Shown here piece after piece: positions 1 through 11,086 of a stretch of 64,000 nt of DNA. The notes beneath the pieces were generated by a model. The model did no database searches. It was not told the origin of the DNA and saw nothing but the letters and a program-made list of their open reading frames with translations. The first letter of the stretch is position 1; each line of letters starts with the position of its first letter. A program made the translations under genes and the position numbers. The stretch is from Streptomyces endocoffeicus (GTDB lineage: Bacteria > Actinomycetota > Actinomycetes > Streptomycetales > Streptomycetaceae): NCBI RefSeq assembly GCF_016741935.1, contig NZ_JAERRG010000008.1, forward strand, positions 248,001 through 312,000. Reading direction: 5' to 3'.

Positions 1-17
1 GGCGGGTACCGGCCCGG

Positions 18-896
18 ATGCTCGACCTGACCGGCACTCCGGACACCCTGGCCGCCGGGCGCCCCGGCAAGGTCGGCCTGCTCGAACTGCGCTACGCGCG
101 GGTCGGCGACCGCAGCGAACTCGTCGACCGCTACCAGAAGTCCCCGTTGCAGATCATGCGGCCGTTGTACGTGGACCCGCAGCGGCCGGACATGCCGGTG
201 ACGTATCTGATGTCCACCGGCGGCGGCATCGTCCAGGCCGACCGCAACCGCGTCGACATCGAATGCGGCCCCGACACGGCCGTACATCTGACGACGCAGG
301 CCGCCACCAAGCTGCACCGGATGGAGTTCGACCACGCCACCCAGGTCGTCCATCTCACCGCCGCCGCGCACGCTTACGTCGAGTACCTGCCCGACCCGCT
401 GATCCCGTACCGGGACTCGCGCTTCTACCAGCAGACCCGCGTGACCGCCGACCCCACGGCCACCGTGGTGCTGGGCGAGACGATCGCGGCCGGCCGACTG
501 GCCCGGGGCGAACGGCACGCCTACCGCCTGCTGTTCAGCGACCTGGAGATCGCGCGCCCCGACGGCGAGTTGCTGGTGGTCGACACCGTCCGGCTGGATC
601 CGCGCGAGCCGGGCTCGGTGACCGGCCCGGCGGTGTTCGGCGGGTACGACCTGATGGCCACGCTCTACGCGGTCACCCCGCTCGCCCCCGCGGCGCGGGT
701 CGCCGACACGTTGCACGAGGCCCTGCTGACCACCGGCCAGGCCTTCGGCGTGAGCGTGCTGCCCGACGACTGCGGAGCATGGGCGCGGATCATGGGCAGC
801 GACCCGCCGGCGGTCACCCGCGCTCTGCGTGCGGCCTGGAATGCCGTGCGCGGCCTGCTCATCGGGGTTCCCGCCCCCGACCTGCGCAAGACCTGA
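18..896 (+). CDS. ureD: urease accessory protein UreD/UreH family
   Basis: UreD-type chaperones help load nickel into urease as part of the UreD-UreF-UreG complex in the cytoplasm. The 292-residue product has the family hallmarks: a central stretch with STGGGIVQAD near residue 67, then a TTQAATKLHRM-like segment near residue 92 and YLPDPLIPYRDSR near residue 124. Length matches the family. The gene lies at the window edge, so urease genes or ureG may lie just to the left, and a start upstream of base 18 cannot be excluded. The next gene is convergent, 8 bases away. Family assignment is firm; the role in nickel insertion is family knowledge. Confidence 0.85.
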   Translation: MLDLTGTPDTLAAGRPGKVGLLELRYARVGDRSELVDRYQKSPLQIMRPLYVDPQRPDMPVTYLMSTGGGIVQADRNRVDIECGPDTAVHLTTQAATKLHRMEFDHATQVVHLTAAAHAYVEYLPDPLIPYRDSRFYQQTRVTADPTATVVLGETIAAGRLARGERHAYRLLFSDLEIARPDGELLVVDTVRLDPREPGSVTGPAVFGGYDLMATLYAVTPLAPAARVADTLHEALLTTGQAFGVSVLPDDCGAWARIMGSDPPAVTRALRAAWNAVRGLLIGVPAPDLRKT

Positions 897-904
897 CGGC
901 CCGG

Positions 905-1489
905 TCACGTCCCGGGCGAGCCGGGGGCGGTGGTGACGGTGACGACCGCCGCCACCCCGTCGACGCGAAGGGTGGCGGCGTCGCGGTCCGAGAACAGGAC
1001 GGCGTCGAGCCCGCCGAGGGTGACGTCGGACTCCTCGACGCCCACCGTGCCCGTCAAGGCGATCACGAGGACCAGGACCCCGGTCCGCGGGACGACGGAG
1101 AACCCCGCACGCGCCATTCGGACGTGTGCCGTCGCGCGGGTGCGCCGTGTCATCACGTTGAGGTCGACAGTGGGACCCGAGAGCAGCCGGCAGTCGGTGA
1201 CCGCGTCGCCCCGGAAGGAAAAGGGCTCGTACGCGTCGGCCATGGTGTGCGGGACACCGTCGACGATCAGCTCCATCCCCGCCCCGTCCACGACGGTGAT
1301 GATCCTGTCCACGCCCGCGAAGGAGGAGAACGGACCGCTCCGGGCGATGTCGGCGAGACTCACCCGCCAGACGAAGTCCTCCATACCCGCGCCGGAGGCG
1401 TCGGCGGCGACCTCTCGGGTCAGACCACCACCGTTCTTCCAGCGCGACACCGACCGGTCGTGTGCCCGCAGCACCTGGCTGCCCGTCAT
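905..1489 (-). CDS. HutD family cupin-like protein
   Basis: The 194-residue product matches the HutD/Ves family, bicupin-like proteins often found near histidine-utilisation genes and of uncertain biochemical role. The opening segment RWKNGGGLTREVA (residues 12-24) is the family signature. It is followed by WRVSLADIARSGPFS and a second beta-rich half with a PTVDLNVMTRR-like motif near residue 134. I chose the ATG at 1489 because the protein then begins immediately before the conserved core; the same frame runs open far upstream over the MurA gene but that part is antisense-type shadow. It lies 14 bases downstream of the MurA-like gene on the same strand, so co-transcription is likely. Confidence 0.85.
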   Translation of the reverse strand: MTGSQVLRAHDRSVSRWKNGGGLTREVAADASGAGMEDFVWRVSLADIARSGPFSSFAGVDRIITVVDGAGMELIVDGVPHTMADAYEPFSFRGDAVTDCRLLSGPTVDLNVMTRRTRATAHVRMARAGFSVVPRTGVLVLVIALTGTVGVEESDVTLGGLDAVLFSDRDAATLRVDGVAAVVTVTTAPGSPGT

Positions 1490-1503
1490 GCCGTCAACTC
1501 CTC

Positions 1504-3033
1504 TCAGATGTCGCGGAAGGTCTCGATCTGGGCGCCGATCGAGTTCAGCCGCTCCGCGAGGTCCTCGTAGCCGCGGTTGATGACGTACACGTTGCGCAGC
1601 ACGGAGGTGCCCGGTGCGGCCATCATCGCCAGCAGGACGACCACGGCGGGGCGCAGGGCGGGCGGGCACATCATCTCGGCGGAGCGCCAGCGGGTGGGGC
1701 CCTCGACCAGGACGCGGTGCGGGTCGAGGAGTTTGACGTGGGCGCCGAGGCGGTTGAGCTCGGTGAGGTAGATCGCGCGGTTGTCGTAGACCCAGTCGTG
1801 GATCAGGGTCGAGCCCTGGGCGACGGCCGCGATCGCCGCGAAGAAGGGCACGTTGTCGATGTTGACGCCGGGGAACGGCATCGGGTGGATCTTGTCGATG
1901 GGGGCCTGCAGCTTGGACGGGCGCACGGTCAGATCGACCAGCCGGGTGCGGCCGTTGTCCGCCGCGTACTCCCCGCCGCGCTCGTGGTCCAGCCCCATCT
2001 CCTCCAGGACGGCCAGCTCGATCTCCAGGAACTCCACCGGCACCCGGCGGATCGTCAGCTCCGACTCGGTGATGACGGCGGCGGCCAGCAGGCTCATCGC
2101 CTCGACCGGGTCCTCGGAGGGCGAGTAGTCGACATCGCGGTCGATGCGCGCCACGCCGTGGACGGTCAGCGTCGTGGTGCCCACGCCCTCGACCTTGACG
2201 CCCAACTCCTCCAGGAAGAAGCAGAGATCCTGGACCATGTAGTTGGACGAGGCGTTGCGGATCACCGTGACACCGTCGTGCCGGGCGGCCGCCAGCAGCG
2301 CGTTCTCGGTGACGGTGTCGCCGCGTTCGGTCAGCACGATGGCGCGGGTGGGGGCGACCGAGCGGTCGACGTGGGAGTGGTACATCCCGTCGGTGGCGGT
2401 CACTTCGAGGCCGAAGTGGCGCAGGGCGGTCATATGCGGCTGCACGGTGCGGGTGCCCAGGTCGCAACCGCCCGCGTAGGGGATCCGGAAGCGATCCATC
2501 CGGTGCAGCAGCGGGCCGAGGAACATGATGACGCTGCGCGTCCGGCGCGCGGCCTCGGTGTCCATGGCCTCGAGGTCCAGCTCGGCGGGCGGCACGATCT
2601 CCAGATCGGCGCCGTCGTTGATCCAGCGGGTGCGGACGCCGATGCTGCCCAGAACCTCGAGGATGCGGTAGACCTCCTCGATCCTGGCGACCCTCCGCAG
2701 TGTCGTACGGCCCGCGTTGAGGAGCGTGGCGCACAGCAGCGCCACACACGCGTTCTTGCTCGTCTTGACGTCGATGGCCCCGGACAGCCGGCGGCCGCCG
2801 ACCACCCGGAGGTGCATCGGGCCCGCGTAGCCGAGGGAGACGATCTCGCTGTCCAGGGCCTCGCCGATCCTGGCGATCATCTCAAGACTGATGTTCTGGT
2901 TTCCCCGCTCAATGCGATTGACCGCACTCTGGCTTGTGCCGAGTGCCTCCGCGAGCTGGGACTGGGTCCAGCCCCGGTGTTGACGGGCGTCACGGATGAG
3001 CTTGCCGATACGTGAGAGGTAGTCGTCGGTCAT
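1504..3033 (-). CDS. HTH-fused UDP-N-acetylglucosamine 1-carboxyvinyltransferase (MurA-like)
   Basis: The 509-residue protein joins an XRE-type helix-turn-helix (about residues 5-62, with GWTQSQLAEALGTSQSAVNR) to a full EPSP-synthase-fold MurA domain (about 72-505). MurA transfers enolpyruvate from PEP to UDP-GlcNAc, the first committed step of peptidoglycan synthesis. The fosfomycin-target cysteine is kept in AGGCDLG near residue 168, as are the substrate-site KTSKNA motif near residue 91 and the late NRGYEDL motif. Such HTH-MurA fusions are known in actinomycetes and are usually not the main murA. A short inverted repeat lies just upstream of its start. No clear Shine-Dalgarno sequence precedes the ATG. 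Enzymatic identity is likely, the regulatory role inferred. Confidence 0.9.
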   Translation of the reverse strand: MTDDYLSRIGKLIRDARQHRGWTQSQLAEALGTSQSAVNRIERGNQNISLEMIARIGEALDSEIVSLGYAGPMHLRVVGGRRLSGAIDVKTSKNACVALLCATLLNAGRTTLRRVARIEEVYRILEVLGSIGVRTRWINDGADLEIVPPAELDLEAMDTEAARRTRSVIMFLGPLLHRMDRFRIPYAGGCDLGTRTVQPHMTALRHFGLEVTATDGMYHSHVDRSVAPTRAIVLTERGDTVTENALLAAARHDGVTVIRNASSNYMVQDLCFFLEELGVKVEGVGTTTLTVHGVARIDRDVDYSPSEDPVEAMSLLAAAVITESELTIRRVPVEFLEIELAVLEEMGLDHERGGEYAADNGRTRLVDLTVRPSKLQAPIDKIHPMPFPGVNIDNVPFFAAIAAVAQGSTLIHDWVYDNRAIYLTELNRLGAHVKLLDPHRVLVEGPTRWRSAEMMCPPALRPAVVVLLAMMAAPGTSVLRNVYVINRGYEDLAERLNSIGAQIETFRDI

Positions 3034-3045
3034 GGAGGAGAGGCT

Positions 3046-3061
3046 ATCTCACATATGAGAT
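3046..3061. promoter_or_regulatory. inverted repeat upstream of the HTH-MurA gene
   Basis: ATCTCA-CATA-TGAGAT has perfect 6-base arms around a 4-base centre. It sits 13 bases upstream of the MurA-like start codon, in the 133-base gap shared with the divergent DUF1648 gene. Its position and symmetry suit an operator for a dimeric HTH protein, possibly the MurA fusion itself. No binding data are visible. Confidence 0.4.
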
Positions 3062-3166
3062 GCGCACGCGACGGGGGAGGTGGAAGGAGTGACGGTTCTC
3101 CACTCGGCATTGTTCTCTTAGTATGCAAACAAGTGGGGAAACATATGGTGAAGCGAGGGGGTCGAT

Positions 3167-4135
3167 ATGCGTCCTGTCCGACGGCGCGCGCTGGTCGTCG
3201 CTCTGCCCTTTGTGCTGGCATGGGCCGTGGTCGTGGCGACTTTCGCCGGGCTGCGCGACCGGCTGCCGGATCCGCTCGCCACGCATTTCGGCGCGGACGG
3301 GAAGGCCGACGGATTCACCGGAACGGGTGCGTTCCTCTCGGTGGTCACCGCCGTCCTCCTCGGCTCCGGCCTCCTCACCCTCGTACCCACCCTCCGCCTG
3401 ACCAAGGGCCTCGGCGTCCAGCGGTTCGCGGTCGCCCTCGGCTACGGCATGTCCGGCCTGCTGGGTTACGCCTTCGCCGCCCTGCTCTTCGCCAACGCCG
3501 ACGCCACCCGCGCCTCCCGGGTCTCCCAGCCCCTGTGGCAACTGGGCATCGCCCTCGCCGTCGCGGCCGCCATGGGCGCGCTGGGCTGGCTGCTCGCGAG
3601 CCGGGACGCGGCGTCCGGGACCGACCCCGGGAAGGGGGCCGCCGTGCCCCGGCTCCCGCTGGCCAAGGGCGAGGCGGCCACCTGGACGCGCTCTGTCGGA
3701 TCGCCCGTGCTGCTCGCCGTGGGGGCGGGGACCACGCTGCTGGGCGCCGTGCTGGTCGCCGTGGGCCCGGGGACGGGGGCGTGGCTGATCGTCATCGGGC
3801 TGATCTGCACGCCACTGGCCCGCTGCCGGGTGACCGTCGACCGCCGTGGCCTCGCCGTGGCCTCATGGTTCGCCCCACGGCCCCGGATGCGGATACCGCT
3901 GGACCGGATCGAACGGGCCACCAGCCGCGAGGCCGCCGCGCTGAGCCTCGGCGGCTGGGGCTACCGGATCCGCGGCGGCGGCAGCGCCCTGGTGTTCCGC
4001 TCCGGCGACGCGCTGTTCCTGACGCTCGCCACGGGCCGGGAGTTCGCGGTGACGGTGGACGACGCCGCCACCGCCGCCGCCCTGCTCAACACCCTGATCG
4101 AGCGGGACCGCCCCGCGGCGGGGGAGCGCGGCTGA
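3167..4135 (+). CDS. DUF1648 domain membrane protein
   Basis: The 322-residue product begins with a transmembrane helix and then carries the DUF1648 signature LPDPLATHFGADGKADG (residues 34-50), known from Bacillus YhdP/SdpI-like immunity and membrane proteins. Several more hydrophobic helices follow (about 58-80, 95-115, 125-145, 180-225) and the C-terminal third is a soluble, PH-like beta-rich domain. The start has a GAGGGGG ribosome site 5 bases upstream. The gene ends one base before a GntR regulator gene, a pairing typical of YtrA-type operons that control membrane proteins. Function is unknown; a role in envelope stress or immunity is only a family-based guess. Confidence 0.75.
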   Translation: MRPVRRRALVVALPFVLAWAVVVATFAGLRDRLPDPLATHFGADGKADGFTGTGAFLSVVTAVLLGSGLLTLVPTLRLTKGLGVQRFAVALGYGMSGLLGYAFAALLFANADATRASRVSQPLWQLGIALAVAAAMGALGWLLASRDAASGTDPGKGAAVPRLPLAKGEAATWTRSVGSPVLLAVGAGTTLLGAVLVAVGPGTGAWLIVIGLICTPLARCRVTVDRRGLAVASWFAPRPRMRIPLDRIERATSREAAALSLGGWGYRIRGGGSALVFRSGDALFLTLATGREFAVTVDDAATAAALLNTLIERDRPAAGERG

Positions 4136-4136
4136 G

Positions 4137-4496
4137 ATGCTCTTCCGCGTCGACCCCGGCTCCGCGGTCCCGCTGGCCGACCAGATCGCCGCCTCCGTAC
4201 GCGGCGCGATCGCCGACGGCACCGTACGCCCCGGCGAACGCCTCCCCGCGGCCCGCGCGCTCGGCGAATCCCTCGGCGTCAACGTCCACACGGTCCTGCG
4301 CGGCTACCAACGGCTCCGCGAGGAGGGCCTGATCGAACTCCGCCGCGGCCGCGGCGCGGTCGTCACCGGCGACCAGCCCACGGCCCGCGCCCGGCTCCTG
4401 GAGGGCGTCCAGGGCCTGGTGGACCAGGCCCGCGCCCTGGGCCTCTCCGACGAGGAGGTCCTGACCCTGGTCAGAACCCGCCTCGCGGGCGGCTGA
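4137..4496 (+). CDS. GntR family regulator, YtrA subfamily
   Basis: The 119-residue protein is a short GntR regulator: an N-terminal winged helix (about residues 8-75; VPLADQIAASVRGAIADG, then LGVNVHTVLRGYQRLREEGL) followed by only about 40 residues of helical dimerisation region (LSDEEVLTLVRTRL). This short form is characteristic of the YtrA subfamily, which represses adjacent membrane-protein or ABC-transporter genes. It starts one base after the DUF1648 gene stops, so the two are almost surely one transcript, with this protein the likely autoregulator. The effector is unknown. Confidence 0.9.
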   Translation: MLFRVDPGSAVPLADQIAASVRGAIADGTVRPGERLPAARALGESLGVNVHTVLRGYQRLREEGLIELRRGRGAVVTGDQPTARARLLEGVQGLVDQARALGLSDEEVLTLVRTRLAGG

Positions 4497-4509
4497 CGCC
4501 CATCGGAAT

Positions 4510-5067
4510 TCAGAATTTGGAGGTGTCCAGTTCCAGGCCGAACGGCTCGGGGAGCGGAAGCGGGGTGCCGAAGGGGTGGGGGCCGTCCACCTTGGTGTAG
4601 CCGAGGTTCCCGGGTACCGAATAGAGCGTGCAGGTGCGCTGCTGCCGGTCGATCAGGAGGTACAGCGGGGCGCCGTACTCGGCATAGCGGCGCCGCTTGA
4701 CGATCCGGTCGGTGTCCCCGTTCGAGTCGGAGGTCACCTCGACGATCAGGAGGGTCTGGTCGGGGAGCAGGGCCCCGGCGTCCTCGGCGAGTTCCCGGGG
4801 GACGACGGCGAGGTCCGGCACAAACCAGTTGGGGGTGCCGGGAAGGTCCAGATCGCCTGATCCCGCCATGCAGCCCAGGGCGTTCACCTTGGGCGCGATG
4901 CGCTCCCGGACCTCCGCGATCGTGCTCTCGTGGTCCCAGGCCGGCGACAGCGGTTCGATGAACCCCTCGATGACCTGTACGCGGTCGAAGCCCCGGATGC
5001 GCTGGACCGCGTACTTGAGGGCGGTCTCGGGATCGTCGGCCTGGTACGCGGGTGGTCGTGTGCTCAT
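4510..5067 (-). CDS. Uma2 family (DUF820) PD-(D/E)XK nuclease-fold protein
   Basis: The 185-residue product has the Uma2/DUF820 layout seen in large paralogous sets in cyanobacteria and actinomycetes. Core residues are visible in PDLAVVP (about residue 95), the acidic strand LLIVEVTSDSNG (about 118-129) with the catalytic-type Glu, and KRRRYAEYGAPLYLLID (about 135-151). The family has a restriction-endonuclease fold, but its biological task is unsettled. I chose the ATG at 5067 because GGAGG lies 5 bases upstream; a start four codons earlier has no such site. It is convergent with the GntR gene. Confidence 0.85.
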   Translation of the reverse strand: MSTRPPAYQADDPETALKYAVQRIRGFDRVQVIEGFIEPLSPAWDHESTIAEVRERIAPKVNALGCMAGSGDLDLPGTPNWFVPDLAVVPRELAEDAGALLPDQTLLIVEVTSDSNGDTDRIVKRRRYAEYGAPLYLLIDRQQRTCTLYSVPGNLGYTKVDGPHPFGTPLPLPEPFGLELDTSKF

Positions 5068-5142
5068 CAAATCCTCCACCGGGTGTCGGGACGCGAGGTC
5101 TATCGCGGCCGATACGCGGCGTGCGCGGATCCGGCCCCGGGA

Positions 5143-6042
5143 TCACCCATACCGGTGACGATCCCCCGTCACCACCGCCGCCAGCGTCCGCGCCGGGCCG
5201 TCGACCGCGGGGCCGTGGAGGAGTTCGGTGCGGTGGAGGAGGCGGGGGGCGATCAAGGGGGCGGTGACGATGCCGGGGGTGCCCTTGGCGGCGGGGTGGG
5301 GGAGGAGGGCCAGGCCGTGGCCGGCGGCGGTGAGGGCGAGGAGGCCGCGGACATCGGTGCCCTCGTACGTCAGCGAGGCGCGGAAGCCGTCGGTCCGGCT
5401 GACCGCGCGCAGCTGCTCGAGCGGCATGGCGGCGTCCGGGGCGTCCAGCCACTGGGCGTCGGCGAGGTCGGCCAGCCGCAGGCCGAGGCGGCGGGCCAGC
5501 GGGTGGCCGGTGGGCAGGGTCACCACCAGCGGGGCCTCCGCGACCGTGACCGCGGTGAGCGGGCCCACCTCGGGCAGCGGCAGGGCGTCGGCGGGGGTGG
5601 CCGGGCCGTCGATCAGCCCCAGGTCGAGGGTGCCGGACGCCACCGCGGCCGGGATCTCCCGGCGGCCGAGGATCCGCAGCGAGGCTTTGGCGGCCGGATG
5701 CGCCTGGCGCACCCGGTCCAGGGCGGCGGCGATTCTCGGGGTCATCGCCAGCGGCGAGGCCCCCACGACCAGCCGGGCGGCGCCGGACCCCGACAGCCGC
5801 TCGACGTCGGCCCGCGCCGCGTCCAGACGGAGCAGCAGCGGACCGGCGTGTTCCAGCAGCCGGGCGCCCGCGCTGGTGAGCATGACCGGCCGACGGGTCA
5901 GCAGCGACGTCCGCAGATCCGCTTCGAGGGACGCGATGTGCTCGGAGACCGCCGCCGGGGTGAAGCCCAGCTCATGGGCGGCGTCGGAGAAGGATCCGCA
6001 GCGGGCCACGGAGATGAACGTGCGGAGCAGATGCGGGTCCAT
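5143..6042 (-). CDS. LysR family transcriptional regulator
   Basis: The 299-residue protein has the LysR architecture: an N-terminal winged helix (residues 1-60, LLRTFISVARCGSFSDAAHELG then VSEHIASLEADL) and a two-lobed periplasmic-binding-like effector domain (about 88-290). The chosen ATG at 6042 places the HTH directly at the N-terminus as is usual for the family; the frame extends further upstream without homology. The neighbours on either side are unrelated, and no divergently transcribed partner gene is obvious, so the target is unknown. Confidence 0.9.
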   Translation of the reverse strand: MDPHLLRTFISVARCGSFSDAAHELGFTPAAVSEHIASLEADLRTSLLTRRPVMLTSAGARLLEHAGPLLLRLDAARADVERLSGSGAARLVVGASPLAMTPRIAAALDRVRQAHPAAKASLRILGRREIPAAVASGTLDLGLIDGPATPADALPLPEVGPLTAVTVAEAPLVVTLPTGHPLARRLGLRLADLADAQWLDAPDAAMPLEQLRAVSRTDGFRASLTYEGTDVRGLLALTAAGHGLALLPHPAAKGTPGIVTAPLIAPRLLHRTELLHGPAVDGPARTLAAVVTGDRHRYG

Positions 6043-6233
6043 GGCAGCAGTATCGCGGTGGCGGCGGCGGCTCAGTCGGCGATCACCCTTACCGGTGAAC
6101 ACGAGTGAATGCGGGTGAACACCGATGCCCGCCCGCACCGCGCCCGCACCCGTGTCCTGTCTCATCGGAGGTTGAGCGGTCTCATCGAAGCGCGGAGCGC
6201 GGGGCACGAGGCGATGGGAGATGTCCGGCGTTC

Positions 6234-7130
6234 TCACCGGGCCAACCCGAGCAGTTCATCGATCACCGGCTCCTCACCACCGTTACCGAGGTGGGCGATG
6301 GCCGCGAACGGGGCGATCACCTGGCTCCAGGCGTGGAGCCGGTCGCCATCGAGCCCGCACGCCGCCGCCACCCGCGCGCAGCGGGTCTCGACGCCCTCCA
6401 GCCCGGCGCCGGCCACGACGTAGTCCACGGCGTCGAAGCACGGATCGCCCACACACGCCTTCGGATCGATGGCCATCAGACCGCGCTCCGCGCCACCGTC
6501 GAGCACATTGCCCAGGTGCAGATCACCGTGGAGCAACACGGTTGTCGCCGCCGTGTCCAGCAGCCGCTCACACCGCTGGATGGCCCTGTCCCACGCGGTG
6601 CCATCGATACGCGCGCCGATCGCGGGCTCGGACAGCCGCCTGCCGACACGAGCGAAGGCCTCCTCGCACCGGCCGCGCAGCACCCGCGGCGGCCGCGGAG
6701 GCGGAGCGACCCCGTGCAGCGCGGCGAGCAGATCCGACCACTGCCCGGGAAGCGAAGCGGCGGGCATGTCCTCCGCCGGCGTTCCGGGCACGACCTCTTC
6801 CAGCACCATCGCACCCGCGTCCTCGTCGGCGGCCAGCACGGCGGGCACCCGGCCCGAGGCGGCGAACCACCCCAGCATTCCGGCCTGCTCGGCCAAAAGG
6901 GCCCGATCCGGACTGAGCTTCAGCACCGCGGGCGTGCCGTCGGGCCAACGGCACCGCAACGTGACCGACGAAGCACCGTCCGGGAGGGGCTCACCGAGCG
7001 AAAGTCCCCACTGGGACGTCAGCCGCGCGATGAGATCCGGCGTGTCAGCGCACCATTCGGCGACCTGTGGACCGAATCGGCGAACCAGCCGCGTAGTGAC
7101 GCTCTCCACATCCACCCATAGTCGTTTCAC
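6234..7130 (-). CDS. aminoglycoside/hydroxyurea phosphotransferase family kinase (APH(6)-like)
   Basis: The 298-residue product fits the APH(6)/hydroxyurea kinase family, cytoplasmic enzymes that inactivate streptomycin-type drugs or hydroxyurea by ATP-dependent phosphorylation. The catalytic loop LLHGDLHLGNVL (about residues 198-209) and the metal-binding AIDPKACVGDPCFD (about 219-232) are intact, as is the ATP-site lysine in AVLKLSP (about 68-74). Such genes are common in Streptomyces genomes with no aminoglycoside cluster, so drug specificity should not be assumed. It is followed at its 5' side by a tandem repeat. Confidence 0.85.
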   Translation of the reverse strand: MKRLWVDVESVTTRLVRRFGPQVAEWCADTPDLIARLTSQWGLSLGEPLPDGASSVTLRCRWPDGTPAVLKLSPDRALLAEQAGMLGWFAASGRVPAVLAADEDAGAMVLEEVVPGTPAEDMPAASLPGQWSDLLAALHGVAPPPRPPRVLRGRCEEAFARVGRRLSEPAIGARIDGTAWDRAIQRCERLLDTAATTVLLHGDLHLGNVLDGGAERGLMAIDPKACVGDPCFDAVDYVVAGAGLEGVETRCARVAAACGLDGDRLHAWSQVIAPFAAIAHLGNGGEEPVIDELLGLAR

Positions 7131-7154
7131 CCGGGCCAGTCTGCCGCTCCCGGT

Positions 7155-7218
7155 CCTGGCCGGTCATGACCCTGGCCGGTCATGACCCTGGCTGGTCACG
7201 ACCCTGGCCGGTCACGAC
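7155..7218. repeat. four tandem copies of a 16-base unit
   Basis: Units of CCTGGCCGGTCATGAC repeat four times head to tail. Copies 1 and 2 are identical, copy 3 has two changes and copy 4 one. The array lies 25 bases upstream of the APH(6)-like start and in the leader region of the opposite-strand aconitase gene. Being 16 bases long it would not shift a reading frame evenly. A role as a multi-site operator or a replication-slippage product is possible. Confidence 0.9.
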
Positions 7219-7318
7219 GCACTCGACCTTCGACGGGACGAACCCAGCGGTCACCCACCTTCGAGACCGCGCTCGCACCCGGGCAGGGCATGACCGCGCG
7301 GGGGCGATGTATTAGGGT

Positions 7319-7336
7319 TATCTCGACATCGAGATA
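7319..7336. promoter_or_regulatory. palindrome in the aconitase leader
   Basis: TATCTCGA-CA-TCGAGATA has perfect 8-base arms. It lies about 135 bases upstream of the aconitase GTG start and resembles operators of TetR- or GntR-type dimers. No regulator gene sits next to it in this window, so the protein is unknown. The site may overlap the promoter. Confidence 0.45.
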
Positions 7337-7367
7337 TCTGCTGGAAGGCGCACTGCCGCCCCGTGCC

Positions 7368-10187
<2,820 letters not shown>

Positions 10188-10260
10188 GCTGATCGGCTCG
10201 GATACCAGAGGATCTGGTCGCTGACTCGCTGCTACCGGCGGTCACACTAGAGTCTCGCAC

Positions 10261-10296
10261 AAGCGCCCCGTCAGGCTTCGGCCTGGCGGGGCGCTT
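10261..10296 (+). terminator. strong hairpin after aconitase
   Basis: Sixteen-base arms around a TTCG tetraloop pair throughout, with a single G-T wobble. The hairpin sits 73 bases after the aconitase stop codon. A UUCG-type loop on a GC-rich stem is typical of streptomycete intrinsic terminators. Confidence 0.85.
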
Positions 10297-10340
10297 GAGC
10301 TGCCTGGGGCAGGGCTCACCGTCACACGAGGGGCTAGAAG

Positions 10341-10746
10341 TTGACTGACTCCATGGAACGGCGGATCGACTTCTCGCGCGCCCGGCGGATGCTCGCCGCA
10401 GCCCTGGAGGCCGAAGTCAACCAGTACGTAGTCGAGTTGGCTGGTGAGTGGGACGAGGTCGGCCGCCGTCTGGTGGTCCGCAACGGCCATCATCGCGAAC
10501 GGACGGTGACCACCGCCGCCGGCCCGTCGGAGAACGCCCTGGGAATCCGCCTCCTCGACCAGGCGAAGGAGACGTACCCGACCATCTCCAAGAGCTAGGT
10601 CGACACCGGCTTCAAGAATGCCGTCGTCGCTACGGAGTATCGGCTGGATCATGATGCACCGCCGCCTCGCCCGCGACTACGAGACCCTCACCGCCAGCTC
10701 CGAGGCCATGGTCCACATCGCCTCGATCAACTACCTTGCGTGTTGA
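10341..10746 (+). pseudogene. transposase remnants (IS256-like and IS5-like pieces)
   Basis: The first part (10341 to about 10525) reads as the N-terminus of a mutator/IS256-type transposase, with EAEVNQYVVELAGEW and VVRNGHHRERTVTTAAGP. It runs straight into ENALGIRLLDQAKETYPTIS and, after a stop codon at 10596, VDTGFKNAVV, which look like IS5-type transposase sequence. A different frame at 10645-10746 reads WIMMHRRLARDYETL and SSEAMVHIASINYLAC, the usual C-terminus of IS5-type enzymes. The composite of two families, an internal stop and a frameshift show that none of it is functional. It marks the left edge of the biosynthetic cluster. Confidence 0.65.
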
Positions 10747-11086
10747 GCTCTGCCGGGAGTGCGTGAGGCGTGCCTTCGTGGCAATGATTCGCAGCGATGG
10801 GGTAAACATGGTTCTCGAGCGCGGTTGGGAGCTGATGATTACGTTGTCATACCCATTGACGTGTGGGTCTGTGATTCGTTTACTGGTGCAGCCCTGTCCC
10901 GCGGAGTCGGTGGCGCGCCGAAGACCGGGTCTGGGGCGCGGTGTGTGCACGCTCGTGTGCCTCGCCGTCGATGGGTGAACGGGGAAACGGTTTTTCGGCG
11001 TCAAACGGGGGGGTACAGGCGGTCTCCGGCCCGTGGGGTGGCGACTGGGAGTAGCAGTGCCACTGGGCCGTAGGTAAGGACATAAC
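10747..11086 (+). other. non-coding region upstream of the first SARP gene
   Basis: These 340 bases hold no convincing gene. They are less GC-rich than the surroundings and contain A/T-rich patches (for example around 10840-10885 and 10979-11005) where promoters for the SARP gene could lie. A ribosome site AAGGA lies 6 bases before the GTG at 11087. I see no confident operator or RNA element. Confidence 0.4.

Noticed and set aside
905-2749. A single 614-residue protein covering HutD and most of the MurA region
   Set aside because: Only the last 194 residues show homology (HutD). The rest is an arginine-rich off-frame translation of the MurA gene.
6234-7130. Resistance gene of an aminoglycoside cluster
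   Set aside because: No aminocyclitol genes are present; such kinases are scattered widely in Streptomyces.
7155-7218. CRISPR array
   Set aside because: The repeats are contiguous 16-base units with no spacers and no cas genes.
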